This document shows positions 36,049 through 45,116 of a DNA stretch of 64,000 nt, in pieces. The DNA is from JAHEKD01 sp965204695 (GTDB lineage Bacteria > Pseudomonadota > Gammaproteobacteria > Arenicellales > JAHEKD01). Under the pieces are notes generated by a model. That model was not told where the DNA came from, made no database searches, and saw nothing but the letters and a program-made list of their open reading frames with translations. Where the stretch lies: assembly GCA_965204695.1 (NCBI GenBank), contig OZ242007.1:2914001-2978000 (forward strand), in the 5' to 3' direction. The position numbers were made by a program, and so were the translations under genes. Position 1 is the first letter of the stretch. Every line of letters starts with the position of its first letter.

Positions 36049-36888
36049 TCATTTATCTGATCATAATTAGTCCAATTACTGTACTGTGATAATTGTACTG
36101 AATTGGCTATTGCTCCAGAAAATAATGCGCCAAACGCAGCACCGAGACCACCAGATTCGATAGCAGCAGTGATTTCTCTGTTAACTTCATCATATAAGTC
36201 ATTCACGAACTGGGTATATTCGGTCAAAATACTGACAGATGTATCAGGGTTATGTGCATTGACAGCATGCTGAAGATTTAATCGACTGAGCCGATTTAAA
36301 ATTTTTCTTGATCCGAGATAATTCAAATCATCGATGAAACCTGAATCAGTTAAGCTGCGATCATTATATAAGTCAGCCGTGAAAACGATTTGCTCTCTTG
36401 GCATATGTACAATAGTGGTAGCCACGCCATCGGCGGGTGCTAAGTAATGTAAATCAACAACTTTACCGCTTACGTATAGACGTTTGAAACGAGAAAATTC
36501 TCTGTCAACACGATTAGGAGCAATACCAGCTGTATCGAGTTTAAAAATTGGTGCACAATTAATATGACAAATTATTTTAGCATTCGGAAAAACGTCGGTG
36601 CCGCCAACATGGTCATAATGTTCATGTGACAATACAATACGTCGGACGGGTTTGTCCGTCAGTTTTGCGATTTCCTCTTTTAAAACTTCAGCACGTGAGG
36701 TAAACGCAGGGTCTGTTAGAAGAACACCTCGACGACCAATTACAACTAAGCTGTTATAACCACTGCTAAAAATTGAATACATACACACTATCAGCAAGAT
36801 TTTGAACTATGGGTGCATCTTGATTCTGGGCCATGACACTTGTGCTTATCAAGCTCAAACTAAAAATAAATCTTGTTAACCATTTCAT
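36049..36888 (-). pseudogene. MBL-fold metallo-hydrolase gene, frameshifted and truncated by the IS
   Basis: The gene starts at the ATG 36888 with GGAG in front and a signal peptide (KWLTRFIFSLSLIS, ending near VMAQ). The frame breaks after DSVYVFNF at a run of five A (36768-36772, T on the coding strand). Removing one T lets it continue as SSGYNSLVVIG. The metal motif HEHYDH follows in IVLSHEHYDHVGG. The 3' end was cut at 36049 by the IS1380-type element, so the frame now stops inside the element at 36021. An untagged 258-residue product from 36797 is possible but would lack the signal peptide. It is a paralogue of the gene at 21614. Confidence 0.75.
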
Positions 36889-37200
36889 ATTTATTACTCC
36901 ATTTAAAATTTACTAAACGTGTTCAATCAGAATAGGCAAAGCGGCACTTTGATTTAACGGGTAGTTAATCTGATTGATACAGGAGAGGATTATAAATGAG
37001 AAAAGCTAACAATGTTAGCAATGAATTGAAATTCTTAACTTTTGAGATGCAAAGGATAGAAGGTGAATTTTTCTTCTACATTCAAATTCAATCACTTATG
37101 CAATTAATCATGGTTGTAAGTTAACTAGCTAATCATGCTCAAGATCCATGATCTACAAGGGCAGCAATTGTATTGCCAAGAACAATGATGAATGAATTAG
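36889..37200. other. Spacer holding one possible short gene
   Basis: These 312 bases lie between two MBL genes. The only frame with a good ribosome site is at 36996-37124, listed separately. Nothing else was seen. Confidence 0.4.
36996..37124 (+). CDS. Possible 42-residue hypothetical protein
   Basis: An ATG at 36996 follows a strong AGGAGAGGA site at normal spacing and opens a 42-codon frame with a hydrophobic, methionine-rich C-terminal half. The first codons contain the palindrome GCTAACAATGTTAGC (37005-37019), which could be an operator or could fold over the start. No family is recognised, and chance is a real alternative. Confidence 0.25.
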   Translation: MRKANNVSNELKFLTFEMQRIEGEFFFYIQIQSLMQLIMVVS

Positions 37201-38184
37201 TTAATTCTCATAAGCGGTTTCGGGATGCCAGGGATAAGGTCCCATATGCATGTCTAACATGATACGCCAGACATTTAGCGATAACCAGCTATCATACATT
37301 GCCCAATGTTGGTATTTGGGCAATTGAATACGCTTAGGAATCTCAGTGAAATTCGTTCCTTTTTTAAACTCATTCACAATGGCGGTTTGAATGTCGGCGA
37401 TGTACTCACGTGTTAGTTGAACATCTTTTTTTGTGCCTAACGGTTCTTTTGATTGGGTATGTGCAAAAACGGCCGAATCAAATTCAAAGCTTTCGATCAA
37501 TTTTAGTGCCCGTACCCATTCTTTAATATTGAAATCCGGTACACTGGCAAAGAGCACTCGATTAGGTGTCACAACATCAGCGATATACGCTATCCGATCT
37601 TCTCGCAGAACAAACACTGTCATCCCCAAGCCATGACTGATCCCAATATGATGAAGTTCAAGCGTTTTCTCACCCAACGTTAGTATTTTCTGTTTCCCTT
37701 TCCACGCGACGTCAGGGATAACCATGTCAGGGTGTGGATTAGCTTTCATCCATTCGACGGCCTCGGTATGCGCGATAATACTTGCCCCTTGATCACGAAA
37801 AATTGCACCGCCTTTGGAGTGATCCCAATGATTGTGACTGTGTAACAAATAACGAACGGGTTTGTCTGTAACTTCTTTTATCGCTGCCATTAAGCCACCT
37901 GCATGTACGGGATTGACCGGTTCAATGGCAATAACACCGTCATCGGTGACAATAAACATCGAGAAATAACCGTTTCTGCCGTGTGCATTTCCAAACCGAT
38001 AAACACCTTCAGCAATCTGCCATGTTTTTGTTGGATTGGTATTGGAATCGGCTAGGGTTGTTTGATGCATCAACGTAGATACCGAGATGAGAATCAGCAA
38101 ACTAAATTTAATTACTTTCCCAATTTTTCCAATAAATATCTTACCTCGATCAATCAAGGCGTTGTTTTGTTTGATCATGTTCAT
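37201..38184 (-). CDS. MBL-fold metallo-hydrolase with N-terminal membrane/signal segment
   Basis: 327 residues. An N-terminal region of about 45 residues holds one hydrophobic segment (VIKFSLLILISVSTLMHQ), so the protein is exported or anchored. The metal motif reads HSHNHWDH, followed by HTEAVEW, and a further histidine is in VFAHTQSK. The C-terminal YQHWAMYDSWLSLNVWRIM is reminiscent of the other two MBL proteins here, but the similarity is low. It is divergent from a LysR gene 134 bp away, which probably regulates it. The substrate is unknown. Confidence 0.82.
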   Translation of the reverse strand: MNMIKQNNALIDRGKIFIGKIGKVIKFSLLILISVSTLMHQTTLADSNTNPTKTWQIAEGVYRFGNAHGRNGYFSMFIVTDDGVIAIEPVNPVHAGGLMAAIKEVTDKPVRYLLHSHNHWDHSKGGAIFRDQGASIIAHTEAVEWMKANPHPDMVIPDVAWKGKQKILTLGEKTLELHHIGISHGLGMTVFVLREDRIAYIADVVTPNRVLFASVPDFNIKEWVRALKLIESFEFDSAVFAHTQSKEPLGTKKDVQLTREYIADIQTAIVNEFKKGTNFTEIPKRIQLPKYQHWAMYDSWLSLNVWRIMLDMHMGPYPWHPETAYEN

Positions 38185-38318
38185 ATCATTGATAAATTGC
38201 AGTTATTCGCTAAGATTAAGGGTTAGATAAATTTACTTTAAATTGTGCAGTATTAATTGTAAATACCACTAATTGAACATATGCTGTGCATTTATGGGCA
38301 AGTAGAGCAATCGTTTAC

Positions 38319-39200
38319 GTGAATCTTGATGATCTAAAATATTTCCTGGCGTTGGCTCGAAATAGAACAGTCAGTAGTGCCGCGAAGTCTCTAGGGGTTA
38401 AACACACGACAGTTTCCCGGCGCGTCGCCTCTCTTGAGCGTCAACTTAAGACTCGATTATTTGATCGACTTTCCGAAGGGTATTTCCTAACCCAAGATGG
38501 GGAATTATTTTTTACTCATGCACAAAGAATCGAAGAGCAAGCATTTGAAGCGCAGCGTGACATCAAAGGGCATGACGTACAATTGCAGGGGCAGTTAAAA
38601 GTCACTATACCGTATGACTTTTTCTGTAATGTGATTGCGCCGTCTTTGGTAAACTTCTCGACTTCATATCCTGATATCGATCTTGAATTTATCTGTTCAG
38701 CAACCCTGCTTGATCTAACTACCCTTGAAGCCGATTTGGCCGTAAGAATTACAGAAATTCCCCCGGAGAATTTGATTGGGCGCAAGCTCATGCCTTTGCA
38801 ACATGGAATTTATGCGAGTGAGAAATACTTAAAAAGAAGGCGTGATACAGAACAACTTATCCTTTGGCGAAGTGAACTTAAACCACCAAGCTGGGCTATA
38901 AAATATTTCCCCAATAGTGCTGTGGCAGCTCGAACTGATGAAGCGCAATCTATGTTGGCGATGATTAAAAATGACATGGGAGTAGCACGTATTCCTTGTT
39001 ATCTAGCTGAAGTTGAACCTAAGTTAAGGCGACTTCAACTTGACATACCGCCATCGACGTGGGGGATTTGGATTCTAAATCACCCGGATTTGCGATCAAC
39101 AGCTCGAGTTCGTGTTTGTAAGGATTATTTAATTGACGTTATTGAACAGAATCGTTCGCTTATCGAAGGGACACAATCAAGATATGAGCAACATGCATGA
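38319..39200 (+). CDS. LysR-family transcriptional regulator
   Basis: About 293 residues from the GTG at 38319. The helix-turn-helix starts at once (LDDLKYFLALARNRTVSSAA, then VKHTTVSRRVASLERQL), which is why I prefer this start to the GTG at 38286. The C-terminal part is a substrate-binding-like effector domain. It is divergent from the MBL gene at 37201, its likely target. Confidence 0.88.
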   Translation: MNLDDLKYFLALARNRTVSSAAKSLGVKHTTVSRRVASLERQLKTRLFDRLSEGYFLTQDGELFFTHAQRIEEQAFEAQRDIKGHDVQLQGQLKVTIPYDFFCNVIAPSLVNFSTSYPDIDLEFICSATLLDLTTLEADLAVRITEIPPENLIGRKLMPLQHGIYASEKYLKRRRDTEQLILWRSELKPPSWAIKYFPNSAVAARTDEAQSMLAMIKNDMGVARIPCYLAEVEPKLRRLQLDIPPSTWGIWILNHPDLRSTARVRVCKDYLIDVIEQNRSLIEGTQSRYEQHA

Positions 39201-39699
39201 CGTACATGGCTGTGTACAGATGTAAAGTACAACGTGTGCACACTATTTCCGATTGTTATTCAAACTTCTATTGTATTAACTAAACTCAGGTATTAACTGT
39301 TAAATTTCGTCGATCAGCAGTTAGCGGTGTCACGTTGATCTGTGATCAAACTAACCCGACACCGGGTTCTAAAACGTGATGTGTTTTGTTGTTCCTGATA
39401 AGGACTCATTACGCATATACAAAAAACCAGCGTTATTTCAGTAATTCGCGAATATATAGACATCTAGCCTTTGGTGAGCTAATCCATTAATCATGGATGA
39501 GTCCAATCTTATTCGGGCATGCTTTTTTTATGTTTTATAGTAGAAAATACAATTAAAATTGCGATTAGAGTAACATAATTTAATATTATTTATTGTAATC
39601 ATAATTAAACATATTGTGTATTACGAATTATGTAATTATACTTGCGTTAAATTGATCCACAGTCCAATTTATTATAGATACACATATAAGGAGTAATGA
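39201..39699. other. 499-bp spacer and probable leader of the glutamine-synthetase operon
   Basis: No gene is visible. A nested hairpin lies at 39325-39364. The last 150 bases before the operon are very AT-rich, as expected for a promoter. The first gene has GGAG at 39691-39694 in front of its ATG. Confidence 0.5.
39325..39364. other. Nested inverted repeats in the operon leader
   Basis: CGGTGTC (39325-39331) pairs with GACACCG (39358-39364). Inside, TTGATC (39335-39340) pairs with GATCAA (39344-39349). There is no T-run after it, so it is either the terminator-like end of the LysR transcript or a structured element upstream of the amine operon. Confidence 0.3.
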
Positions 39700-41115
39700 A
39701 TGACGAAGTACGTTGAAAACTTTAAAGATGCCTTACCTTCCAAAGAGCGAATTGCAGAAGTACGCAAACAGCTCGAAGATGCGGGTGTAAAGTATGTTCT
39801 GTCGAGCTGGATAGATTTATTTGGTATTCCGAAAACCAAACCGGTACCCATGAGTGACTTTGAAGAACTCTGCATGGGGAAGGGGCCCCAATTTGCGGTT
39901 CATTCCATTTCATTTGTGCCGGAGCTTACGCCAGCTGATTCCGATCAAGTGATGGTGCCGGATTTGGATGCGGTCTATATATGCCCTTGGGACAAGTCCA
40001 TGGCCATTATTTTTGCCGATTTGTTTTGGGAAGATAAACCCTATAACGTTTGTCCTCGTCAGGCGTTAAAACGTGCGATCAAAACAGCCGAAGAAAACGG
40101 TTATGTGGGCTATGCGGGGATTGAGCCGGAATTCATTGCCATGTGTTATGACGAAAATGGTCAGCCAGTCAAAGCCATTGATGATGACCCAGCTGCTGGA
40201 GTACGCCCACGCCGACAAGCATTTGGTTATGACGTAGAGTATTCCATCGATTCCATGCCTTTTCTAAAAGACATGATTGATATTCTCGAAGAGCTGGGTT
40301 GGAACTTGCACGATGTGGTCGCTGAAGGTGCTTATTCACAGTTTGAGTTGGACTTTCATTACACTGATTTATTGGAAATGGCTGATCGATTTGTGTTTTT
40401 ACGCATCCTGCTCAAGGAAGTCGCTAAAAAGCACGATATGTTTATCACTTTTATGCCCAAACCGACAACGGGCGACTGGCGTTCCGGTGCGCATATTAAT
40501 TTCTCTTTGCAAGCTATCGATAAGCCAGGTGAGAACTTGTTTGGTAATTCAAAAGACGGTTGGAGTCAAGAATCACAATATGCCGTGGGTGGCTTGATGG
40601 CTAACGCGGAGGCGATTACCGCCATTACGTGTTCAACGGTCAATTCCTATAACGGTCTGGTCCCGCGAGTAGGTGGTTTTGAAGGGGGGACAGTGACGTG
40701 GGCGCCCACTAATATTGCCTATGGTTATAACAATCGATCTGCGCAGTTCCGATTGCCACAAAGTCGTCATTGCCTTGAAAATCGGGCTGCAGACATGTGC
40801 ATGAATGTTTACCTTGCATTAGGGATGACCTTAACCGGGGCCATTAATGGGATTAAGAATCAAGTTGATCCCGGCCCACCGACCGACCGCGATTTGTATG
40901 CCATGAGCGATGAAGAGTTTAAAGAACTGGGTATTCGCCGCTTACCGCGTAACTTAATGATGGCAACCGATGCCTTGCGTGATAATGATTTGGCTAAGGA
41001 GGTGTTAGGGCCGGTTATGCTTAACTCATACTTGGCTTATAAAATCGATGAATGGGAGCGTTATCATCAGACCGTAACAGATTGGGAAGTTCAGGAGTAC
41101 CTGAGACTTTACTAA
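39700..41115 (+). CDS. Glutamine synthetase-like ligase (type III / GlnT-like)
   Basis: 471 residues with the glutamine synthetase catalytic fold: GIEPEFIAM and SQFELDFHYTD carry metal-binding glutamates, and FMPKPTTGDWRSGAHINFSL and LENRAADMCMNVYL complete the site. Such enzymes join glutamate to ammonia or to an amine through a gamma-glutamyl phosphate. Its divergence from housekeeping GlnA and its place in an operon with a split glutamate synthase suggest gamma-glutamylation of an amine, as in GmaS, IpuC or PuuA. Its stop overlaps the next start (TAATG). It differs clearly from the second such gene at 45117, so the two probably have different substrates. Confidence 0.85.
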   Translation: MTKYVENFKDALPSKERIAEVRKQLEDAGVKYVLSSWIDLFGIPKTKPVPMSDFEELCMGKGPQFAVHSISFVPELTPADSDQVMVPDLDAVYICPWDKSMAIIFADLFWEDKPYNVCPRQALKRAIKTAEENGYVGYAGIEPEFIAMCYDENGQPVKAIDDDPAAGVRPRRQAFGYDVEYSIDSMPFLKDMIDILEELGWNLHDVVAEGAYSQFELDFHYTDLLEMADRFVFLRILLKEVAKKHDMFITFMPKPTTGDWRSGAHINFSLQAIDKPGENLFGNSKDGWSQESQYAVGGLMANAEAITAITCSTVNSYNGLVPRVGGFEGGTVTWAPTNIAYGYNNRSAQFRLPQSRHCLENRAADMCMNVYLALGMTLTGAINGIKNQVDPGPPTDRDLYAMSDEEFKELGIRRLPRNLMMATDALRDNDLAKEVLGPVMLNSYLAYKIDEWERYHQTVTDWEVQEYLRLY

Positions 41116-42122
41116 TGTCGGAGTATGACGTTCATAGTCTGGGCGATGTGACCTTACAGTCAGGCAGTATTTTGCCTGATGCCCGTTTGGCCTATAAAAC
41201 CTATGGGAGCCTGAACAGTGATAAGAGTAATGTAGTTGTATTACCGACGTTTTACACAGGTTCCCATTTGCGTAATGAAGGTTTCTTCGGGCCCGATCGA
41301 GCCATTAGCCCAGACAAACACTTTATCGTCTCTGTTAATTTAATCGGTAATGGTTATTCATCATCACCGAGTAATACGCCAGCGCCGGCTGATCGAGGCA
41401 ATTTTCCATTAGTCACGTTATATGACAATATTGCCATGCAGCATCAGTTGTTAACGGAACATTTAGGTGTTGAGAAGATCTTGCTGGTGACCGGCTGGTC
41501 GATGGCGGGTTGCCAGGCGTATCAATGGGCGGCTCAATACCCGGATATGGTGGAGAATATTCTGCCATTTTGTGCATCGGCGAAAACATCACCCCATAAC
41601 ATTGTGTTTTTGGAAGGTGTCAAAGCGGCACTATTAGCTGATTCAAACTTCAATCACGGTTTCTATGAACAACAGCCAGAAGCTGGTTTAAAAGCGTTCG
41701 GTAGAGTTTATGCAGGCTGGGCATTTTCACAGACGTTTTATCGTGACAAACTGCATCGTCAACTCGGTTTTGATACCGCTGAAGAACTGTTGGTGGATTG
41801 GGAGTTGGATCATCTTAACTGGGATGCCAATAATTTATTGGCAAAATTAGCCACTTGGCAAGCAGGGGATATCAGTGCCAATGAGTTATATCAGGGTGAT
41901 TTCAAGGCAGCGCTGAATGCAATCAAAGCAAACACCATTGTGATTGTTTGTGATAATGATCTGTATTTTCAACCGGCTGACAATATGTTGGAAGTAAAGC
42001 ACATAAAAAATGGTGTGCTGAAAGTATACCAATCCCCCTGGGGGCATTGCGTGGCCTCTCCCGGAAATGGCACTGAGTTTGCCGATTATTTAGATCAAAC
42101 AATTAATAAACTAATTAACTAA
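41115..42122 (+). CDS. MetX-like alpha/beta hydrolase (homoserine O-acetyltransferase family)
   Basis: 335 residues from the ATG at 41115, which overlaps the preceding stop; an in-frame ATG at 41052 lies inside the synthetase gene. The MetX pattern is present: SGSILPDARLAYKTYGSLN, TGSH, FGPDRAISPDKHFIV, and the nucleophile elbow GWSMAG with Ser129. Asp in VCDNDLYF and His in SPWGHC fit the triad. Homoserine acetyltransferases use the same fold, but the usual GGSMGG elbow is altered to GWSMAG here. It may be a hydrolase or acyltransferase for an intermediate, for example opening a gamma-glutamyl amide. Confidence 0.75.
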   Translation: MSEYDVHSLGDVTLQSGSILPDARLAYKTYGSLNSDKSNVVVLPTFYTGSHLRNEGFFGPDRAISPDKHFIVSVNLIGNGYSSSPSNTPAPADRGNFPLVTLYDNIAMQHQLLTEHLGVEKILLVTGWSMAGCQAYQWAAQYPDMVENILPFCASAKTSPHNIVFLEGVKAALLADSNFNHGFYEQQPEAGLKAFGRVYAGWAFSQTFYRDKLHRQLGFDTAEELLVDWELDHLNWDANNLLAKLATWQAGDISANELYQGDFKAALNAIKANTIVIVCDNDLYFQPADNMLEVKHIKNGVLKVYQSPWGHCVASPGNGTEFADYLDQTINKLIN

Positions 42123-42139
42123 CCTAAGGAATAGTTGCA

Positions 42140-43039
42140 ATGTGTGGAATTATTGGGTTGTATTGTAAAACACCTGCACTTGAATCAAGTCTTGGTCATC
42201 ATGCCAGTGCAATGCTTGAGCAAATGACGGATCGTGGGCCGGATAGCGCTGGTTTTGCGATTTATCGAGATCAAGTGCCTGAATCAAGTGCAAAGGTGAC
42301 GTTGAGAATATTACAAGAGCCTGCTGACTTTTCGGATGTCAAAGCCAAATTAGTTCAGCAGTTTGGTGAGGGCGTTTCACTGAATCAAATTGCCAATCAT
42401 GCCGTTGTTGTTTTGCCAACAAATACCAAAACAGCATCAAACTGGATAGCGGAAAATTTACCGGAATGCGTGATGACCAGCATCGGCACCGCGATTGAGA
42501 TTTATAAAGAAAAAGGGTTGCCAGTCGATGTCATTGAGCAATATAACTTTCAGTCCATGTCTGGCACACATGCTTTGGGTCATACCCGCATGGCCACAGA
42601 GAGTGCCGTGACTACTGAACATTCGCATCCATTCTCAACCGGGCTTGATTTGTGTCTGGTACATAACGGTTCTTTGTCGAATCACAATCAATTGCGTGAG
42701 AAGTTAAGAAAAGACGATATAGAATTCCAGACAGATAATGATAGTGAAGTTGCGGCTGGCTATTTAACCTGGCGTCTGGGGCAAGGTGCGAGTCTTAATG
42801 AAGCACTTGAGTCAGCCTTGGTTGACTTAGATGGGTTTTACACATTTGCGATAGGGACTAAAAATGGTTTTGCGGTTTTGCGTGATCCGATTGCTTGTAA
42901 GCCCGCTGTTATAGCTGAAACGGATGAATGGGTCGCTATGTCATCTGAATTCCGAGCCATAGCACAGTTGCCGGGTAGCGAAGATGCGAAAATCTGGGAG
43001 CCTGAACCGGCCACCATCTATACCTGGGGAGAAGACTAG
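42140..43039 (+). CDS. Class II glutamine amidotransferase (GlxB / MgsA type)
   Basis: 299 residues. The N-terminal nucleophile is Cys2 (MCGIIGLYC), and DRGPDSAGFAIY, GHTRMATES and VHNGSLSNH are class II amidotransferase landmarks. It releases ammonia or a gamma-glutamyl amine from its substrate. With the next two genes it reproduces the three parts of a glutamate synthase large subunit as separate proteins. That is known from GlxBCD of rhizobia and from N-methylglutamate synthase MgsABC of methylated-amine users. Confidence 0.88.
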   Translation: MCGIIGLYCKTPALESSLGHHASAMLEQMTDRGPDSAGFAIYRDQVPESSAKVTLRILQEPADFSDVKAKLVQQFGEGVSLNQIANHAVVVLPTNTKTASNWIAENLPECVMTSIGTAIEIYKEKGLPVDVIEQYNFQSMSGTHALGHTRMATESAVTTEHSHPFSTGLDLCLVHNGSLSNHNQLREKLRKDDIEFQTDNDSEVAAGYLTWRLGQGASLNEALESALVDLDGFYTFAIGTKNGFAVLRDPIACKPAVIAETDEWVAMSSEFRAIAQLPGSEDAKIWEPEPATIYTWGED

Positions 43040-43719
43040 TGACTACATTTGATTTGGCCGAAGATTCTGTTCGTGGTCTTAATGAGGCTTTACATCAGTC
43101 TTCTTCTGAAGGGACTGAAATTTTAGTTTCGAATCCTGGAGGCAAGCATTGTGTAGCAGTTGGCGCCAATGTTGCTGCTAATGTTACTGTAGACGGTCAC
43201 GTTGGTTACTATTGCGCCGGTATGAATCAGAATGCCGACATTGTTATAAACGGCAATGCTGGCGCAGGTTTAGCCGAAAACATGATGTCCGGTACGGTCC
43301 GTGTTAAAGGCAACGCCTCGCAATATTGTGCTGCGACCGCACATGGCGGATTGCTGGTTGTTGAAGGCGATGCAGCAGCACGTTGTGGTATTTCGATGAA
43401 GGGCATTGATATTGTGGTGCAAGGCTCAATTGGCCACATGAGTGCTTTTATGGCACAAACGGGCCGGTTAGTCGTGTTAGGTGATTCAGGTGAAGCCTTA
43501 GGTGACTCTATTTATGAGGCCAGAATTTATCTGCAAGGCACACCTAAAAGTTTAGGCACCGATTGTATTGAGAAAAAAATGAAAGATAAGCACAAAGAAG
43601 AACTTGGTGAGCTTTTAGAAAAGGCAGGTATATCGGGTGCCGATATTTCAAATTTCAAACGTTATGGTTCGGCACGTGAGTTATATAACTTCAAAGTCGA
43701 TAATCTATCGTCATACTAA
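43039..43719 (+). CDS. Glutamate synthase GXGXG-domain protein (GlxC / MgsB type)
   Basis: 226 residues of right-handed beta-helix with repeating glycine turns (INGNAGAGLAENMMSGTVRVKG, divided by GLLVVEGDAAARCGISMKG). This is the structural third domain of glutamate synthase that holds the amidotransferase and FMN domains together. It starts with a GTG that shares one base with the previous stop. Confidence 0.87.
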   Translation: MTTFDLAEDSVRGLNEALHQSSSEGTEILVSNPGGKHCVAVGANVAANVTVDGHVGYYCAGMNQNADIVINGNAGAGLAENMMSGTVRVKGNASQYCAATAHGGLLVVEGDAAARCGISMKGIDIVVQGSIGHMSAFMAQTGRLVVLGDSGEALGDSIYEARIYLQGTPKSLGTDCIEKKMKDKHKEELGELLEKAGISGADISNFKRYGSARELYNFKVDNLSSY

Positions 43720-43731
43720 GGAGTAGCCAGC

Positions 43732-45063
43732 ATGAGTAATAAATTTGACCGAAGTTGGCTGAACGAATCAGCGACTTTCACCCGACCGGTGATCCGTGAG
43801 ATTCAGCGTGCGGCCCGCGAAGGAATTTATGATATTCGTGGATTTGGTGCCAAGCGTTCAATCCCCACGTTCGATGATTTGTTGTTCTTGGGTGCCAGTG
43901 TTTCCCGCTATCCCTTAGAGGGGTATCGAGAAAAGTGTGATACTAAAGTGACATTGGGTACACGTTTTGCGAAAAAGCCGATCGAAATCTCAACACCGAT
44001 CACCATCGCCGGTATGAGTTTTGGAGCGCTATCAGCCCAGGCGAAAGAAGCCCTGGGTCGAGGTGCCTCCGAGGTCGGTACAAGTACAACTACTGGAGAT
44101 GGCGGCATGACCCCTGAAGAACGTGGTCATTCGAAAATTCTCGTTTATCAATATCTGCCTTCTCGCTATGGTATGAACCCGGATGATTTGCGCAAAGCGG
44201 ATGCGATAGAAGTCGTGGTCGGTCAAGGTGCCAAACCGGGTGGTGGCGGCATGTTGCTGGGCCAGAAAATTTCCGAACGTGTTGCACAAATGCGCGATTT
44301 GCCACAAGGCATTGATCAGCGCAGTGCCTGCCGACATCCGGACTGGACTGGACCGGATGATCTGGAAATCAAAATCCAGGAATTACGAGAAATCACTGAT
44401 TGGCAGGTGCCGATATACGTCAAGGTCGGGGCGACAAGAACGTTTTTTGACGTGCAACTTGCAGTGAAAGCGGGCGCGGATGTGGTGGTTGTGGATGGCA
44501 TGCAGGGTGGCACAGCAGCCACTCAGGAGGTTTTTATAGAGCATGTCGGTATTCCAACGCTACCAGCGACCAGATTGGCAGTTGATGCCTTAAAAGATAT
44601 CGATATGCATCGTAAAGTACAATTGATCGTATCAGGTGGAATTCGAACAGGGGCGGACATAGCAAAAGCGCTGGCGATGGGTGCCGATGCTGTATCAATT
44701 GGAACTGCTGCCTTAATTGCAATGGGTGATAATTCGCCGGAATTTGAAAATGAGTATAATGAACTTGGTACCAGTGCCGGTTATTATGATGATTATCAGG
44801 ATGGTAAAGATCCAAGTGGAATCTCAACCCAGGACCCTGATTTGGGTAAGCGCCTGGACCCGGCGCTGGCGGGGCGACGAGTCGCGAACTACTTGCGCTG
44901 TTTGACCTTAGAAACACAGACCTTGGCCCGTGCAGCAGGGAAAAGTGATGTGCATAATCTTGAGCCGGAAGATATGGTTGCACTGACGATCGAAGCATCG
45001 GCGATGGCGAAAGTGCCGTTAGCGGGAACCGATTGGATTCCGGGTATTACCCACAAGTTTTAA
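43732..45063 (+). CDS. FMN-binding glutamate synthase-type subunit (GlxD / MgsC type)
   Basis: 443 residues of the glutamate synthase central domain: TPITIAGMSFGALSAQAKEA, VGQGAKPGGGGMLLGQK, VVVDGMQGGTAATQE and SGGIRTGADIAKALAMGAD are typical FMN and 2-oxoglutarate binding stretches. It condenses ammonia or an alkylamine with 2-oxoacid to form glutamate or an N-alkylglutamate. The spacing of 12 bp and GGAG in front of the start place it in the operon. Confidence 0.88.
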   Translation: MSNKFDRSWLNESATFTRPVIREIQRAAREGIYDIRGFGAKRSIPTFDDLLFLGASVSRYPLEGYREKCDTKVTLGTRFAKKPIEISTPITIAGMSFGALSAQAKEALGRGASEVGTSTTTGDGGMTPEERGHSKILVYQYLPSRYGMNPDDLRKADAIEVVVGQGAKPGGGGMLLGQKISERVAQMRDLPQGIDQRSACRHPDWTGPDDLEIKIQELREITDWQVPIYVKVGATRTFFDVQLAVKAGADVVVVDGMQGGTAATQEVFIEHVGIPTLPATRLAVDALKDIDMHRKVQLIVSGGIRTGADIAKALAMGADAVSIGTAALIAMGDNSPEFENEYNELGTSAGYYDDYQDGKDPSGISTQDPDLGKRLDPALAGRRVANYLRCLTLETQTLARAAGKSDVHNLEPEDMVALTIEASAMAKVPLAGTDWIPGITHKF

Positions 45064-45116
45064 TTCAAAATTATTACATCAATGATTTGTTAATTCGATA
45101 ATAGAGGAAGAACAAG

